A stretch of DNA of 64,000 bases from Vampirovibrio chlorellavorus (GCA_001858525.1 LAPX01000007.1:452038-516037); one strand, 5' to 3'. Positions 33,011 through 42,201 are shown, counted from the first letter of the stretch. Numbers and translations: made by a program. Notes: a model not told the origin generated them from the letters alone.

Positions 33011-34503
33011 GCTTGCCCCCCTTCAGTCCACGGCCCCTGAACGGGGACCGCATAGCCGGGACGTTGCAGGCCAAACGGAGCGAATCGAGCGTTGTTCAAG
33101 CTACCCGGAGCCGCCGCCGCAAAGGCGTTGGATTGTCCCCAGCGTGAAAAAGCCGGCTCTCCACCAAAGGGCAAACCGGCTTGAAAGGGCATCGCTGAAG
33201 GCTGCTGAGAACCAGTGCGCTTATTATTGTCATGATTCTTACGGGCAGCGGCCTCTTCCTTCAACAGACGAGTGGCCTGATAAGTGCCGTGATTTTGAGC
33301 CCAAAAGGCCAGCTTCACCAGATAAGCCGCAGTCAGAGAGGTCACCCCAACACCCATCAACCACTTTTTACTCATCAATTGCTTCCAGGTTTTGCCAGCG
33401 ACATCACCCACCGCGGTTTGGCCTTCTTTCTCCAGATTGGCCCACAGTTTGTTCACGAATCCACCAACCCGGGAGACATCGTTGCGAATGTCCGCAAAAT
33501 TGCGTTGCTTCACAAACTCTGCTTTCAGCGTATCCGGGCGATAGGTGAACCAGGCTTTACCGGTGTTGTTCAAAGGCGCCTCATCCTGAATGACTTTGTC
33601 CAACTGGGCATAGGCGTTAATTCGATATTCGCGGTTGAATTCCCACAGCTTATCTTTCAAAGCCTTAAAGGCGTTTTCCGCTTCAGAGGACGCCTTCTCT
33701 TTGCCCAAGCGTTTAAAACCATTAGACATACGCTTGAAGCCATTTTCCTTGGCAAAGTCCACAGACTCATCCACCTCAGCATTCACCCAGGTTTCAATCA
33801 GTCCCCGAATTTCTTGTGCCCTGGCCTTAGCCTTATTAGAGGTTTTAGCATCAACCTCACTACCTTTTATTAGATTTATTAGACCATTGTTAGCGACTTG
33901 CTCAATATCCGCAAATCCCTCACGCAGATACCTTTTCGCCTCATCAATCAAATCGGATTTCTTATTAAACGTCTTTTTCCCCAAACGAGCCTGCAACCCC
34001 TCACCCAAGCCCTTAATACTCTCTGCGGGCAACTCTACAGCCGGATTCAAGGTGACCCGGTTCAACATGTAAGCCACAGCGGGCACTGCCAATAAACCAG
34101 GCCCAGTGGCAATTTCTCGCTTGGTCCCCTCGTAAAAATTCACCCAGTTCAAACCCTTCCAGTTCCCGGACAGCCAGGCCCCCACCTGCTCCCGGAAAGG
34201 CTTGTTTTTCACCGCCGGATCCTGACTGGGATCGTAGGAAACCTTGCCCTCTTGCAAGGAGGTCCACACCCGGGGCATCCACATGGCAATCATGTCCTGG
34301 GCCAAAAAGCCCCACAGAAAGACCTCGGTAATATTTTGAAAGGTGTTCACTGACCCGTTCAGGATGGCACCGCCAAACTTCACGCCCGAAGCGGACCCGC
34401 TTTGGGTTGCAGGAGCCATTTTCCTGTCAGCGGCTTTTGGGCGCGCAGCAGGGGGCAGGTGATGGGGAGGTTTACAGCCTCCATGTCCAACCGGTTGGGT
34501 CAT
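33007..34503 (-). CDS. unrecognised membrane protein with N-terminal FG motif (cluster member B)
   Basis: This 498-residue protein has a Pro-rich, probably disordered N-terminus ending in VKFGGAILNGS (42-50). Hydrophobic segments are near 58-80 (ITEVFLWGFLAQDMIAMWMPRVW), 133-148 (GPGLLAVPAVAYMLNRV) and 395-417 (WLMGVGVTSLTAAYLVKLAFW). A central charged helical region spans about 230 residues, and the C-terminus is Gly/Phe/Pro/Gln-rich. The MPRVW motif and the KRE-then-membrane-helix arrangement parallel cluster member A. The start used is ATG 34503; ATG 34419 (MAPATQSG) is an alternative. It is coupled to member A by ATGA and is divergent from members C and D across a 243-base gap that must hold both promoters. 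Confidence 0.65.
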   Translation of the reverse strand: MTQPVGHGGCKPPHHLPPAARPKAADRKMAPATQSGSASGVKFGGAILNGSVNTFQNITEVFLWGFLAQDMIAMWMPRVWTSLQEGKVSYDPSQDPAVKNKPFREQVGAWLSGNWKGLNWVNFYEGTKREIATGPGLLAVPAVAYMLNRVTLNPAVELPAESIKGLGEGLQARLGKKTFNKKSDLIDEAKRYLREGFADIEQVANNGLINLIKGSEVDAKTSNKAKARAQEIRGLIETWVNAEVDESVDFAKENGFKRMSNGFKRLGKEKASSEAENAFKALKDKLWEFNREYRINAYAQLDKVIQDEAPLNNTGKAWFTYRPDTLKAEFVKQRNFADIRNDVSRVGGFVNKLWANLEKEGQTAVGDVAGKTWKQLMSKKWLMGVGVTSLTAAYLVKLAFWAQNHGTYQATRLLKEEAAARKNHDNNKRTGSQQPSAMPFQAGLPFGGEPAFSRWGQSNAFAAAAPGSLNNARFAPFGLQRPGYAVPVQGPWTEGGQA

Positions 34504-34746
34504 CGTTGAGAATTACACATCCACTTGGGAAAATACTGACTTAGAAATCCGAGGTGAGTCTATAAAAGAGAGTCAACATGATCTGATGCTAGCTTGTTAA
34601 GAAATATGAACGAGGTTTTTTCGGTGGATGAACTGGTTTAATCTTAATCATTCAAGGGATGCAAACCCTATAAACGTAACACTTATTAACAAACTAACAC
34701 TCGCTCTCCTGCTTGGTTTTAATACAAGCGGATACCTTTCCCCTAA

Positions 34747-36225
34747 ATGTACGTAAGACTGATGGTAATGGAAGCAAGCCCACTTAAGCCACATTCCTAT
34801 TCCAGCCGCCAGTACCGAAAACCCAGCCAACCGTCCTCTCCCAAATTCTCGGGTCTGGTTGATGGCTTTTCCAATCTGATCGGTGTTGTTGACAGCAATC
34901 GGCTACTAGAGCTGATGGCCTCCGACGGGATTGGCATGATTGTGCCTCGCACAGTCCTGGCTTACCACAAACGTGGTGCCGATGACGGGCGGGAAACCTT
35001 CCTACGGGAATTTTCCGGACTCGTGGGAAATGTACTCATCACTGGCTGGTTTGGCTGGGGCATGCTGAAGGTGCTGGGCAACCGGGTCAATGCCTATAAC
35101 CCGCATGGCCTCCCACTGGATGCCCATATTAACGCTGCCAACCTGAACGCTTTTAACCACTTGTACCAGTCCGCACTGGCAGACAAGCTGAACCCGGGCG
35201 AAGCTCGGACGACCTTTGTGAAAAAGGTTCTGGAATCGCTGGTTTCAGACAACCCGCAGTTCATGTGGGGCGCCCAGCGAGAAAGCCTGCAAAAAATTGA
35301 AGACCCTGAGCAACAAATCCGCTTTTTGAAAGCAAATTTAACCAAAATATTGGGTCCACAGGCGGCCGAGGAAGAAATCGAGAAGCTGGGTGAAACGCTC
35401 ACCGACAGCAAGCTCGACGCGTTGGGCAAAACGCTGGAAGCCCGCAACGGAAAACTCTCCCCGGATGCCTGCAAGGATCTAGCCCGTTTCTTTGAACCCA
35501 AGGGAGCTGTCCCTGATAAGCCTGATTGGGGAACCCTGAAACTGGATGAGGCCGCTAAACAGCGACTTCGGCAATTTGAAACCGACCCCGCATACAGCGA
35601 CCTGGCCCAAAAATTGAAAGACGAGACCTTCAAGCAAAAAATGCTTCAGCGGACCCGGCTCAAGCTCTATCAGGACTCTAAACAGAATACGGAAACCTTT
35701 GTGGAACTGGTGGACAAAAAAGCGCTGGATTATGGGGTCACTGGCACGGTTCATATTACCGATGGCAAAGAGCGCCTGTCCGGCTTCCAGAACCGTAAAA
35801 ATGTCCTGCGGGAACTAAAGTATTATCTGGAGCACTATGTGGACCGGGCTGCCCACGAATCGAAGGGTAACCTGACGGAACTGGAAAACAAACTGTTTGG
35901 ACGGGCCAAATCCGGCTTTTTACATCAACTATTGCCCAAAGCGGAAGACGGCTTGGTGACCGCGGCCCTGAAACACAAACATGCCCTCACCTGGATCCCC
36001 TTGACCTTATCCTTAAGCGCGGCGGGGCTGTTCACGTTCTACAACCAGTACATAACGGCTCAAAAACACGGTGGCCGCATGTTCTTCCCGGGCGAAGGCA
36101 ATTTACAGGGCTTGGCCAGCCAACAGAAATCCGCCGTGTTGCCGCCCCCGGCGCCGCCTCATCACAACTTCCGCCCAACTGCCGGATTTCAGCAGACTCC
36201 CGTCAGTGGAGGGATTTTGGCATGA
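34747..36225 (+). CDS. unrecognised membrane protein with N-terminal FSG motif (cluster member C)
   Basis: This 492-residue protein has a disordered Ser/Pro-rich N-terminus with PKFSGLVDGF (32-41). The pattern MIVPRTVLAYHKRG ... FLREFSGLVGNVLITGWFGWGM (65-106) resembles the cores of members A and B. A long charged helical domain follows. A C-terminal hydrophobic helix (ALTWIPLTLSLSAAGLFTFYNQYI, about 415-440) comes next, then a Pro/Gln-rich tail. The start is ATG 34747; in-frame ATGs at 34762 and 34768 are equally possible because none has a clear ribosome binding site. Its stop overlaps member D's ATG by four bases. Tail-anchored or two-helix topology with a large central domain is inferred. 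Confidence 0.65.
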   Translation: MYVRLMVMEASPLKPHSYSSRQYRKPSQPSSPKFSGLVDGFSNLIGVVDSNRLLELMASDGIGMIVPRTVLAYHKRGADDGRETFLREFSGLVGNVLITGWFGWGMLKVLGNRVNAYNPHGLPLDAHINAANLNAFNHLYQSALADKLNPGEARTTFVKKVLESLVSDNPQFMWGAQRESLQKIEDPEQQIRFLKANLTKILGPQAAEEEIEKLGETLTDSKLDALGKTLEARNGKLSPDACKDLARFFEPKGAVPDKPDWGTLKLDEAAKQRLRQFETDPAYSDLAQKLKDETFKQKMLQRTRLKLYQDSKQNTETFVELVDKKALDYGVTGTVHITDGKERLSGFQNRKNVLRELKYYLEHYVDRAAHESKGNLTELENKLFGRAKSGFLHQLLPKAEDGLVTAALKHKHALTWIPLTLSLSAAGLFTFYNQYITAQKHGGRMFFPGEGNLQGLASQQKSAVLPPPAPPHHNFRPTAGFQQTPVSGGILA

Positions 36226-37073
36226 TCCAGCAGCCTAGCCCTCGCATTCATAATAATGCTCCCGCCACTTTAATCAGCCAGCACCCAACGGGCACCCGAA
36301 AAGCAGCCCATTCTGCGGTTCAATTTGGCAGTGCCGCACCAACGGGTCTGAAGCAAGTGCCACCCAAAATCAGCAAGGCCTTGCAGTACTTTGACTTCCG
36401 GGATTTGGGTTTTTCCCACGTGGGGCAAATCCAGTTGGTATACGCCGGTTGCATTTTGTGGCGACTCATTGCGGCCAACGAGCGGCGTAAAGCCAGCCCC
36501 TCCCAAAGCTGGAACGAGATCCGGGAAAGCGCCTTGCGGGATTCCGTGGGTTACGCCTTCTGGTTTTTTGGCACACCAACGCTTCAGCGCCTTTACCTGA
36601 AAGTTTTTCCGTCCAAGGAAATGGAAAAAGCCCTGATTCAACCCACCCGAAACAATGAAACCGGAGCTTGGGCCACCCTTAAAAAGTGGAATCCCATTTC
36701 CGGGTACGCCATCCCAACCAGTGAACAGGTTCGGGACATGAAAACCCAGGCCATAGCGCGTCTTAAAACTGCCGAAATCGAAAAAAGCAGCGAAAATTTC
36801 CAACGCGTGGAAAAGTATTACAAACGCTTGCTACACCATCGCAATATCGCCACCGGCATGGGACTGCTCTCCACCATCGGGTTGTTGGGCATCGGCATTA
36901 ACTACCTCAACTTCTACCTCACCCAGAAAAACGTGAAGGAGCGGGAAATCGCCCTTCTGAAGCCGCCCTTCCCACGTCCACCGGCCTTGCCCAGATTTCA
37001 GCCCATTGTATCGGCTCCCCCTGTATCAACGAATCTGGCGCCCAACAGCCTACCCCTTCAGCAACGGGGCTAG
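36222..37073 (+). CDS. unrecognised membrane protein with N-terminal FG motif (cluster member D)
   Basis: This is the shortest member, 283 residues. The disordered N-terminus contains AVQFGSAAPTG (32-42). Hydrophobic segments lie near 70-85 (IQLVYAGCILWRLIAA), 108-127 (SVGYAFWFFGTPTLQRLYL) and 208-232 (NIATGMGLLSTIGLLGIGINYLNFYL). WRLIAANERRK ... ESALRDSVGYAFW again gives the basic motif, charged linker, (L)RD and membrane helix order seen in A and C. The end is Pro-rich. The ATG overlaps the stop of member C and has GGAGG upstream, so it is a coupled second gene. It is convergent with cdaA after 33 bases. Confidence 0.65.
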   Translation: MIQQPSPRIHNNAPATLISQHPTGTRKAAHSAVQFGSAAPTGLKQVPPKISKALQYFDFRDLGFSHVGQIQLVYAGCILWRLIAANERRKASPSQSWNEIRESALRDSVGYAFWFFGTPTLQRLYLKVFPSKEMEKALIQPTRNNETGAWATLKKWNPISGYAIPTSEQVRDMKTQAIARLKTAEIEKSSENFQRVEKYYKRLLHHRNIATGMGLLSTIGLLGIGINYLNFYLTQKNVKEREIALLKPPFPRPPALPRFQPIVSAPPVSTNLAPNSLPLQQRG

Positions 37074-37106
37074 CGGCAACAGGATCAACGCTTGCTGCGC
37101 GAGATC

Positions 37107-38081
37107 TTAATGCCCAGTGCCCGATTTAGGCTTACTGCCCGAGGGCGGGGCAGTTTTCCCCTGAAAAATTTTCTGCAAAGGTCCAGGGGAAGCTTCTCCC
37201 CCAAACAGGCCGGATAACTTTTCCCCCAAGGGCACCTTCTTGGCGTCCGGGCGTTCCACCGAGACCGCGTACAAACGGGCCAGCGCTTTTCGCAATTCCT
37301 CACCGTTGGCCATTTTTTCCAGCTTGCCATCCTGCACCAGAGAGATAGAACCCGTTTCCTCGGAAATGACAATGCAACGACTGTCAGAAATTTCAGTCAG
37401 GCCAATGGCCGCCCGGTGCCGAGTGCCGTACTGCCAGCTCAGCTTGGGATCTTCCGTTAAAGGCAGCAATACGCCTGCGGCCACCACCCGGTTATTGGCC
37501 CCAATCAAGACCGCCCCATCATGCAAGGGGGTGTTGTGATGAAAAATGGTCAGCATCAACTCGGTGCTCAACTTGGCGTCCAGGGCCGTGCCCATCTCCA
37601 GATAATCGCCACCGTGGCTGTTGGGCGATTCCAGCACGATTAAAGCTCCACGCTTGGCCTTGCTTAAAAAACGAACCGTCTCGGTCAATTCGTTAATCAG
37701 GTATTCCGCCTTGGACTCTTCCGGAGACTGGGTCACCGGACTGCCGCCAAACAATTCGCCTTGCCCTAAAAACAACAGCATCCGGCGCAATTCCGGCTGA
37801 AAAATAACAATCAGTCCGATAAAGAGAATTTGAATTGTGGCGGCAAAAATATTTTCCAGCATCGGCATGTGGAAAATATTGGCCAGCCACCACATGCCCA
37901 CAAACAGCATCAGCATAATAAACAGCCCTTTCAGGAGCTGCTCAGCCTGGCTTTTGCGGATAAAGCGAACGTAAACGTAATAGATAATGCCCGTGAGGAT
38001 GGCAATTTGAGCCAACACCTTCACCACAGGCATAACGGCCTGTTGGTCAGGGTCCCACTGCTGGATTATCCATTCCATCAT
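37107..38081 (-). CDS. cdaA: diadenylate cyclase, CdaA type
   Basis: This enzyme makes the second messenger cyclic di-AMP from two ATP. Three N-terminal membrane helices (about 15-95) precede the DAC domain, whose catalytic LHDGAVLIG and GTRHRAAIGL (DGA and RHR) motifs are intact. The family ATP-site segment SEETGSISLVQDGKL follows. The C-terminal 50 residues are Lys/Pro-rich and extend beyond the usual 270-residue CdaA. In Firmicutes and cyanobacteria c-di-AMP controls potassium, osmolytes and wall homeostasis. The usual partner gene cdaR is not adjacent, and glmM is not in the window. Two tandem Met codons start the protein (38081, 38078). It is convergent with the FG-motif gene pair. Confidence 0.93.
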   Translation of the reverse strand: MMEWIIQQWDPDQQAVMPVVKVLAQIAILTGIIYYVYVRFIRKSQAEQLLKGLFIMLMLFVGMWWLANIFHMPMLENIFAATIQILFIGLIVIFQPELRRMLLFLGQGELFGGSPVTQSPEESKAEYLINELTETVRFLSKAKRGALIVLESPNSHGGDYLEMGTALDAKLSTELMLTIFHHNTPLHDGAVLIGANNRVVAAGVLLPLTEDPKLSWQYGTRHRAAIGLTEISDSRCIVISEETGSISLVQDGKLEKMANGEELRKALARLYAVSVERPDAKKVPLGEKLSGLFGGEASPGPLQKIFQGKTAPPSGSKPKSGTGH

Positions 38082-38437
38082 CTCAACTTACCAACGTTGC
38101 TACAGTAAAGAGTATCGGAAACCGTTGCTTGCAAAAGGCTTTGATAAACCCGACTCACTTGGAATACGACCTGCTTGCAATAAAGTTTCAGAACCTGTGC
38201 GAGCCCAGCAAAAGCTGTCGAATCGCACCATTCATTCACAGGAGACACACCGTTTCAAAAAAGAGAGCCCTTGATTGACGTACCAAGAACAAACTTTTTT
38301 TATTTTAACGCATATCGCATCGGGTTGCGATCCAGCTCAGCATTTTTCCAGCATTCAACCCAGCGCTTCTGCATCAAAACACTGGGTTGAACCCTATAAA
38401 CCGGTTAACCGGCAAAAAACCGAGAAAATTACTGCGC
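38082..38437. other. 356-base gene-free stretch between cdaA and lysA
   Basis: No convincing coding frame is present. One strong stem-loop has arms TTCAACCCAG (38354-38363) and CTGGGTTGAA (38382-38391) around an 18-base loop without a T-run. A perfect 12-base palindrome, CCGGTTAACCGG, lies at 38401-38412. Both are just beyond the lysA stop and could stabilise its mRNA end. The cdaA promoter should lie near 38090-38180, but no clear -35/-10 pair was identified. Confidence 0.5.
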
Positions 38438-39841
38438 TTATCGGGCTGGCGTGGCAGACGATTCAGCCACCCGCCGCAAATGGGCGGGAATCAGGTCCTG
38501 CTGAATAATGGTGTCGTAGGTTTCTCGCTGAACCAGCACGTGCGCCTTACCGCCACCCACCAACACCACCGCAGGACGGGGGAAGCGGTTGTAGTTAGAG
38601 GCCATACTGTAGTTGTAGGCGCCGGTTCCAAACACCACCAACACATCGCCGTTTTCCAGACGAGGCACCGGCAGGCCTTTGATCAGTACATCGCCGGATT
38701 CGCAGTACTTACCCACAATGCTGACCGTCTCTTCCACGGGAACGCCCACTTTATTGGCCACCACGGCGGAATATTGGGCCTGATACAGGGCTGGACGAAT
38801 GTTATCACCCATGCCCCCATCCACGGCCACGTATTTACGCACACCGGGCACATCCTTCATGCTGCCCACGGAATACAGGGTCAGCCCGGCAGTGGCAATC
38901 ATACTGCGACCCGGCTCCATTAGTAATCGGGGCATGGGGTAATTCAAACGCTTGGCATAAGCGGCCAATTTCTCGGCAATACGGGCCACCGCTTCAGGCA
39001 CGGCCGGGGGATCGTCCTGCCCGGTGTACATAATGCCCAAGCCACCGCCCACATCAATGTCTTCCAGTACCAGGCCACTGTACTGTTCCCGGATGTTGTA
39101 GTAAATGTTCATCATCACTTCGATGAGATCTTCGAAAGGCTTGATCTCAAAGATTTGAGAGCCGATATGGGCATGAAGCCCCTTGAGGGTAATGGTTTCC
39201 CGGAATTCTTCAAGAATGCGATCAATGGCCACTGGCAACTGGCTTAAATCGAAACCGAATTTGCTATCCACGTGGCCGGTTTTGATGTAGTCGTGGGTGT
39301 GGCACTCGATACCGGGGGTAATGCGCAGCAGCACATCCACTTTTTTACCCTTGGTGGCGGCAATTTTATGAATAAACTCCAGATCCTGGAAATTATCGGC
39401 GGAAATGCGACCGACGCCATGATGAATGGCCAGCTCCAGCTCTTGAGTGGTTTTGTTGTTGCCGTTAAACAGCACCCGCTCCATAGGGAAACCGGCCTGA
39501 ATGGCTGTGTACAGCTCCCCGCCGGACACCACGTCCAGACCCATGCCGCACTGCTCCATCAGTTTGACCAGGCCCATGTTCATGTTGGCCTTGCAGGCGT
39601 ACAGGGGCAAGCTGGGGCCGGGGTAGGCCGTGCTCAGGGTGTCGGTGTAGGCTTTGGCGGCGGCCCGAATGGTAGTTTCATCCAGTACGAACAGGGGGGT
39701 ACCATAGGTGCGGGCCAGTTCTACCAGATTAACCCCACCCACCACCGGTTGATTGTTGTCATCCAGGGTGTAGGAAATGGGTTTGAGAGAGGTGTTGGGC
39801 GCCGGTTGCTCCAGATCGCCGGGGAAGAATGCGCTGCTCAT
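38438..39841 (-). CDS. lysA: diaminopimelate decarboxylase
   Basis: This PLP enzyme performs the last step of lysine synthesis, decarboxylating meso-diaminopimelate. The PLP lysine is in YACKANMNMGLVK. The substrate and cofactor regions HIGSQIFEIKPFEDL, DVGGGLGIMY and EPGRSMIATAG are typical, and the late CESGDVLIKG holds the active-site Cys of the dimer interface. The start at 39841 (MSSAFFPGD) has AAAGGA eight bases upstream; the longer frame starts at a TTG two codons earlier. It is a single-gene unit with a strong predicted promoter at 39878-39906. The length of 467 residues includes an N-terminal extension of about 45 residues, which is normal. Confidence 0.95.
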   Translation of the reverse strand: MSSAFFPGDLEQPAPNTSLKPISYTLDDNNQPVVGGVNLVELARTYGTPLFVLDETTIRAAAKAYTDTLSTAYPGPSLPLYACKANMNMGLVKLMEQCGMGLDVVSGGELYTAIQAGFPMERVLFNGNNKTTQELELAIHHGVGRISADNFQDLEFIHKIAATKGKKVDVLLRITPGIECHTHDYIKTGHVDSKFGFDLSQLPVAIDRILEEFRETITLKGLHAHIGSQIFEIKPFEDLIEVMMNIYYNIREQYSGLVLEDIDVGGGLGIMYTGQDDPPAVPEAVARIAEKLAAYAKRLNYPMPRLLMEPGRSMIATAGLTLYSVGSMKDVPGVRKYVAVDGGMGDNIRPALYQAQYSAVVANKVGVPVEETVSIVGKYCESGDVLIKGLPVPRLENGDVLVVFGTGAYNYSMASNYNRFPRPAVVLVGGGKAHVLVQRETYDTIIQQDLIPAHLRRVAESSATPAR

Positions 39842-39877
39842 GTGCAATCCTTTTTGCGTGAGAGGGAAAGTGTTTTC

Positions 39878-39906
39878 ATTATGCCCTATGAAGATGGGCT
39901 TGTAAA
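39878..39906 (-). promoter_or_regulatory. sigma70-type promoter for lysA
   Basis: On the minus strand TTTACA (-35, 39901-39906), a 17-base spacer and CATAAT (-10, 39878-39883) each match five of six consensus bases. The leader to the ATG would be about 30 bases. Confidence 0.7.
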
Positions 39907-40083
39907 TTTGGGGCTCATGGGTGTATTGAAAGGAAGTCGTGAAGGTATTGAGAACTACGCAAGCGCTCTTTCTAGATAAAATTAATAAACCAAGCCGTTT
40001 AAGCCTTCAAGAGTGCACCTGCTAAACAAATTTTGAACTACTTTGCTTGAAATAACGGCAGGCTTCAGAATGTTAATTCAGGG

Positions 40084-41349
40084 TTAAACCAATTCCTGAT
40101 CATCACCTATAAATCGCCCTGCTTTCTTACGAGCAAAAGAAAAGCCTCTAAGGATCAACAGAGGCCAAGGAATAGTAGCCTTAAACGTAAACTCTTTTCC
40201 TGGTATCCATTCACGTTTACCTTCTTGTTCATGTTTCTCCAGAACATCCGCCTCAAAGCCTCGCAATTCACCCTTGGCATGAATTTTAAGCCCTAAAGCG
40301 GAAAGCTCGGCATGAAAAGTCAGCGATTTTATTTGCTGAACGATTCTAGCCTCACGGTCACTGTCTTTCCATCCATAACCAGCACGATAAATGATTGAAC
40401 CGATGCCATCACCCAACAGCGACAGATGAAATGAATCAGGCCCACTTAACTTCTCCAACTCTGGCCCACCGATGATTGAAAAATGTAGCGAATAGCTTGA
40501 CCTTGTGGCGTGTACAAAACCGTTGGTCTGAACTTCAACACTGGCATCATCTCGCATTGTGAAACGTTGCGACTCTGGAGAAAATTCCTGAAGCGTTAGA
40601 TATTGAGAATCCCTCAGGCGCCATAGGGGATGACGATCCGGAGGGTCCATTTTTATATACCCCGGTACCGTTGGCCAAGCTAAACCATCCGAAACCATCA
40701 GGTCGTGCAGGTTTGTAGAAATTTGGGGTTTATCCAAAACTTTTACCTGCAGCCGCTCAGCATCAGGCCGCATGTAATAGGGTGTACCAAAGCCCATTAG
40801 CGACATTTGCTCCCAAGGAATGGTCATATCTATGGTAACTCCCGATTTCTGACCCTCACCGGAAAGCATGACATTCAGAACTTTCTCTGAGACAACAGAT
40901 CCGGCGATCCGAACATGCAGACCATCCGGAGTTTGCAAGACTTCGATATGAAAGCCTGATAGGTAATGGGTGATAGTTCCATAGCGATTGCCTAATTCCG
41001 GGGAATTGCTGGTAGCAATCTCACCACTATGAAAGCCCGAACGGGAAAAAGAGGTTTTGCCGTTCTTTCCATATAGGTTGAGCTTGTAAAGGTCGTACTT
41101 GCTGAGGGAAATGAAAAGGATGGGACACCCCAAACTGGTCTTACGAAACCCAGTTTCAGTGCGTTCAGATGAAGTGATCGGCCAAATGGCCAACTTTGGT
41201 TTATCCGTCCCGATGGGGTCAAACCTGAGCAGCAGGTGCTCGTGTGGATCAATCTCAAAAGACGGGTCAGCCTTTGCAGTAAGAGCTATCTTCCCAGGGA
41301 CTATAGGTGCACCCGTTTCAAGGTCAAACTCTGCATTCGTAATATCCAT
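40084..41349 (-). CDS. hypothetical 421-residue protein, beta-rich
   Basis: I do not recognise this protein. It has no signal peptide or membrane helix. It looks beta-rich with many short hydrophobic strands, for example YGTITHYLSGFHIEVLQTPDGLHVRIAGSVV and ALGLKIHAKGELRGFEADVLEK. Two segments have a repeated flavour, GVTIDMTIPWEQMSLMGFG and FTFKATIPWPLLILRGFSF, about 200 residues apart, which suggests an internal duplication with a (x)TIPW(x)xLxxxGF motif. The gene is in the AT-richer patch beside tRNA-Arg and divergent from the next small gene. An effector, toxin or immunity-like role would suit the setting, but the sequence does not show it. Confidence 0.6.
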   Translation of the reverse strand: MDITNAEFDLETGAPIVPGKIALTAKADPSFEIDPHEHLLLRFDPIGTDKPKLAIWPITSSERTETGFRKTSLGCPILFISLSKYDLYKLNLYGKNGKTSFSRSGFHSGEIATSNSPELGNRYGTITHYLSGFHIEVLQTPDGLHVRIAGSVVSEKVLNVMLSGEGQKSGVTIDMTIPWEQMSLMGFGTPYYMRPDAERLQVKVLDKPQISTNLHDLMVSDGLAWPTVPGYIKMDPPDRHPLWRLRDSQYLTLQEFSPESQRFTMRDDASVEVQTNGFVHATRSSYSLHFSIIGGPELEKLSGPDSFHLSLLGDGIGSIIYRAGYGWKDSDREARIVQQIKSLTFHAELSALGLKIHAKGELRGFEADVLEKHEQEGKREWIPGKEFTFKATIPWPLLILRGFSFARKKAGRFIGDDQELV

Positions 41350-41477
41350 AGCCCAACCATTATCCTACGAATGATCAGCATTTTTAATCAAACAAGGCCA
41401 AAAAATTTATTTTATAAAAATATCCTTCAGAAAGACTCAAACACTTATCCGGCAAAAAACTTGAGGACGGTTTTCCG

Positions 41478-41849
41478 GTGAGCAATGGAAAAGTAGCTTA
41501 TCTCGCTTTCAAGGATGATTTTACCGATGTTGAACCCAAGTTGGATAAAACTACACTGCCAAGTAAATTTGCCGCATTTGGCAGAGTTAAAGTTGATATT
41601 AAGAACTTAGAAATCCACATCAATAATGCTGACAAATTAATTACTATTCAAGCTGAACTATACCCCACCGAAAGTTCTGGCCTTTTCGATATTTTTAATT
41701 TTGATTATGATCCGACAAGAGGTCAAGAATGGAATCTTGCCACTGAAATAGTCCATCGAGGAGCACCACCTGGCAGTACCAGCTACATAATTTATGGGAA
41801 AGGAGTTTCCTTTTTTAAAAAAAGTTACTCTTTTAAAGACTTTTTTTAA
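41478..41849 (+). CDS. hypothetical 123-residue protein
   Basis: I do not recognise this protein. It starts at GTG 41478 (MSNGKVAYLAFKDDF) with GAGGACGG about 12 bases upstream, a distant and uncertain ribosome binding site. The sequence alternates short strands and turns (VKVDIKNLEIHINNADKLI) and ends in a Phe/Lys-rich stretch (SFFKKSYSFKDFF). It is clearly lower in GC than the neighbouring flagellar and metabolic genes. It is divergent from the 421-residue gene and convergent with the lipoprotein gene that ends four bases beyond its stop. No signal peptide or membrane helix is present. Confidence 0.5.
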   Translation: MSNGKVAYLAFKDDFTDVEPKLDKTTLPSKFAAFGRVKVDIKNLEIHINNADKLITIQAELYPTESSGLFDIFNFDYDPTRGQEWNLATEIVHRGAPPGSTSYIIYGKGVSFFKKSYSFKDFF

Positions 41850-41853
41850 TAGT

Positions 41854-42201
41854 TCAATCAGGCATTTTGTGAAGCCATTTCATTGCCTCTGTTCTGGTAT
41901 TGCCAGGAATATAAGGCCCTGAAGTCGTATTCCCTGTCCAATCATCGTAACAAAAATAATGAGCCGGATGCTTGTAACATACTATATAGATTGGGAAATC
42001 CAGCCCCAGACCCTCTGTAAAATACGGCCCCCGAAACCGATACACTGGTACGTGATGCAAATCCGCATAGCGTACCAGTCTAGTCATAGCTCTTCCCGCC
42101 GCCTTCTCTTTGGTGTAATCGGCAGGATCTTCACTATCCCACAGGTGAGCGCAGCCTTGTAAAAAAATAAACCCACTCAATAGTAATAAATATCTTTTCA
42201 T
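41854..42201 (-). CDS. small lipoprotein (tandem copy 2)
   Basis: This 115-residue protein has a type II signal peptide, MKRYLLLLSGFIFLQGC, with lipobox LQGC, so it should be lipid-anchored after cleavage before Cys17. The mature part contains the segment LVRYADLHHVPVYRFRGPYF, almost identical in the upstream copy, then a Cys/Tyr/His-rich region (YIVCYKHPAHYFCYDDW). No known family was recognised. It lies 27 bases downstream of its paralogue in the same direction. The two share most residues through position 70 and diverge afterwards, which shows a local duplication. Function unknown. Confidence 0.7.
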   Translation of the reverse strand: MKRYLLLLSGFIFLQGCAHLWDSEDPADYTKEKAAGRAMTRLVRYADLHHVPVYRFRGPYFTEGLGLDFPIYIVCYKHPAHYFCYDDWTGNTTSGPYIPGNTRTEAMKWLHKMPD

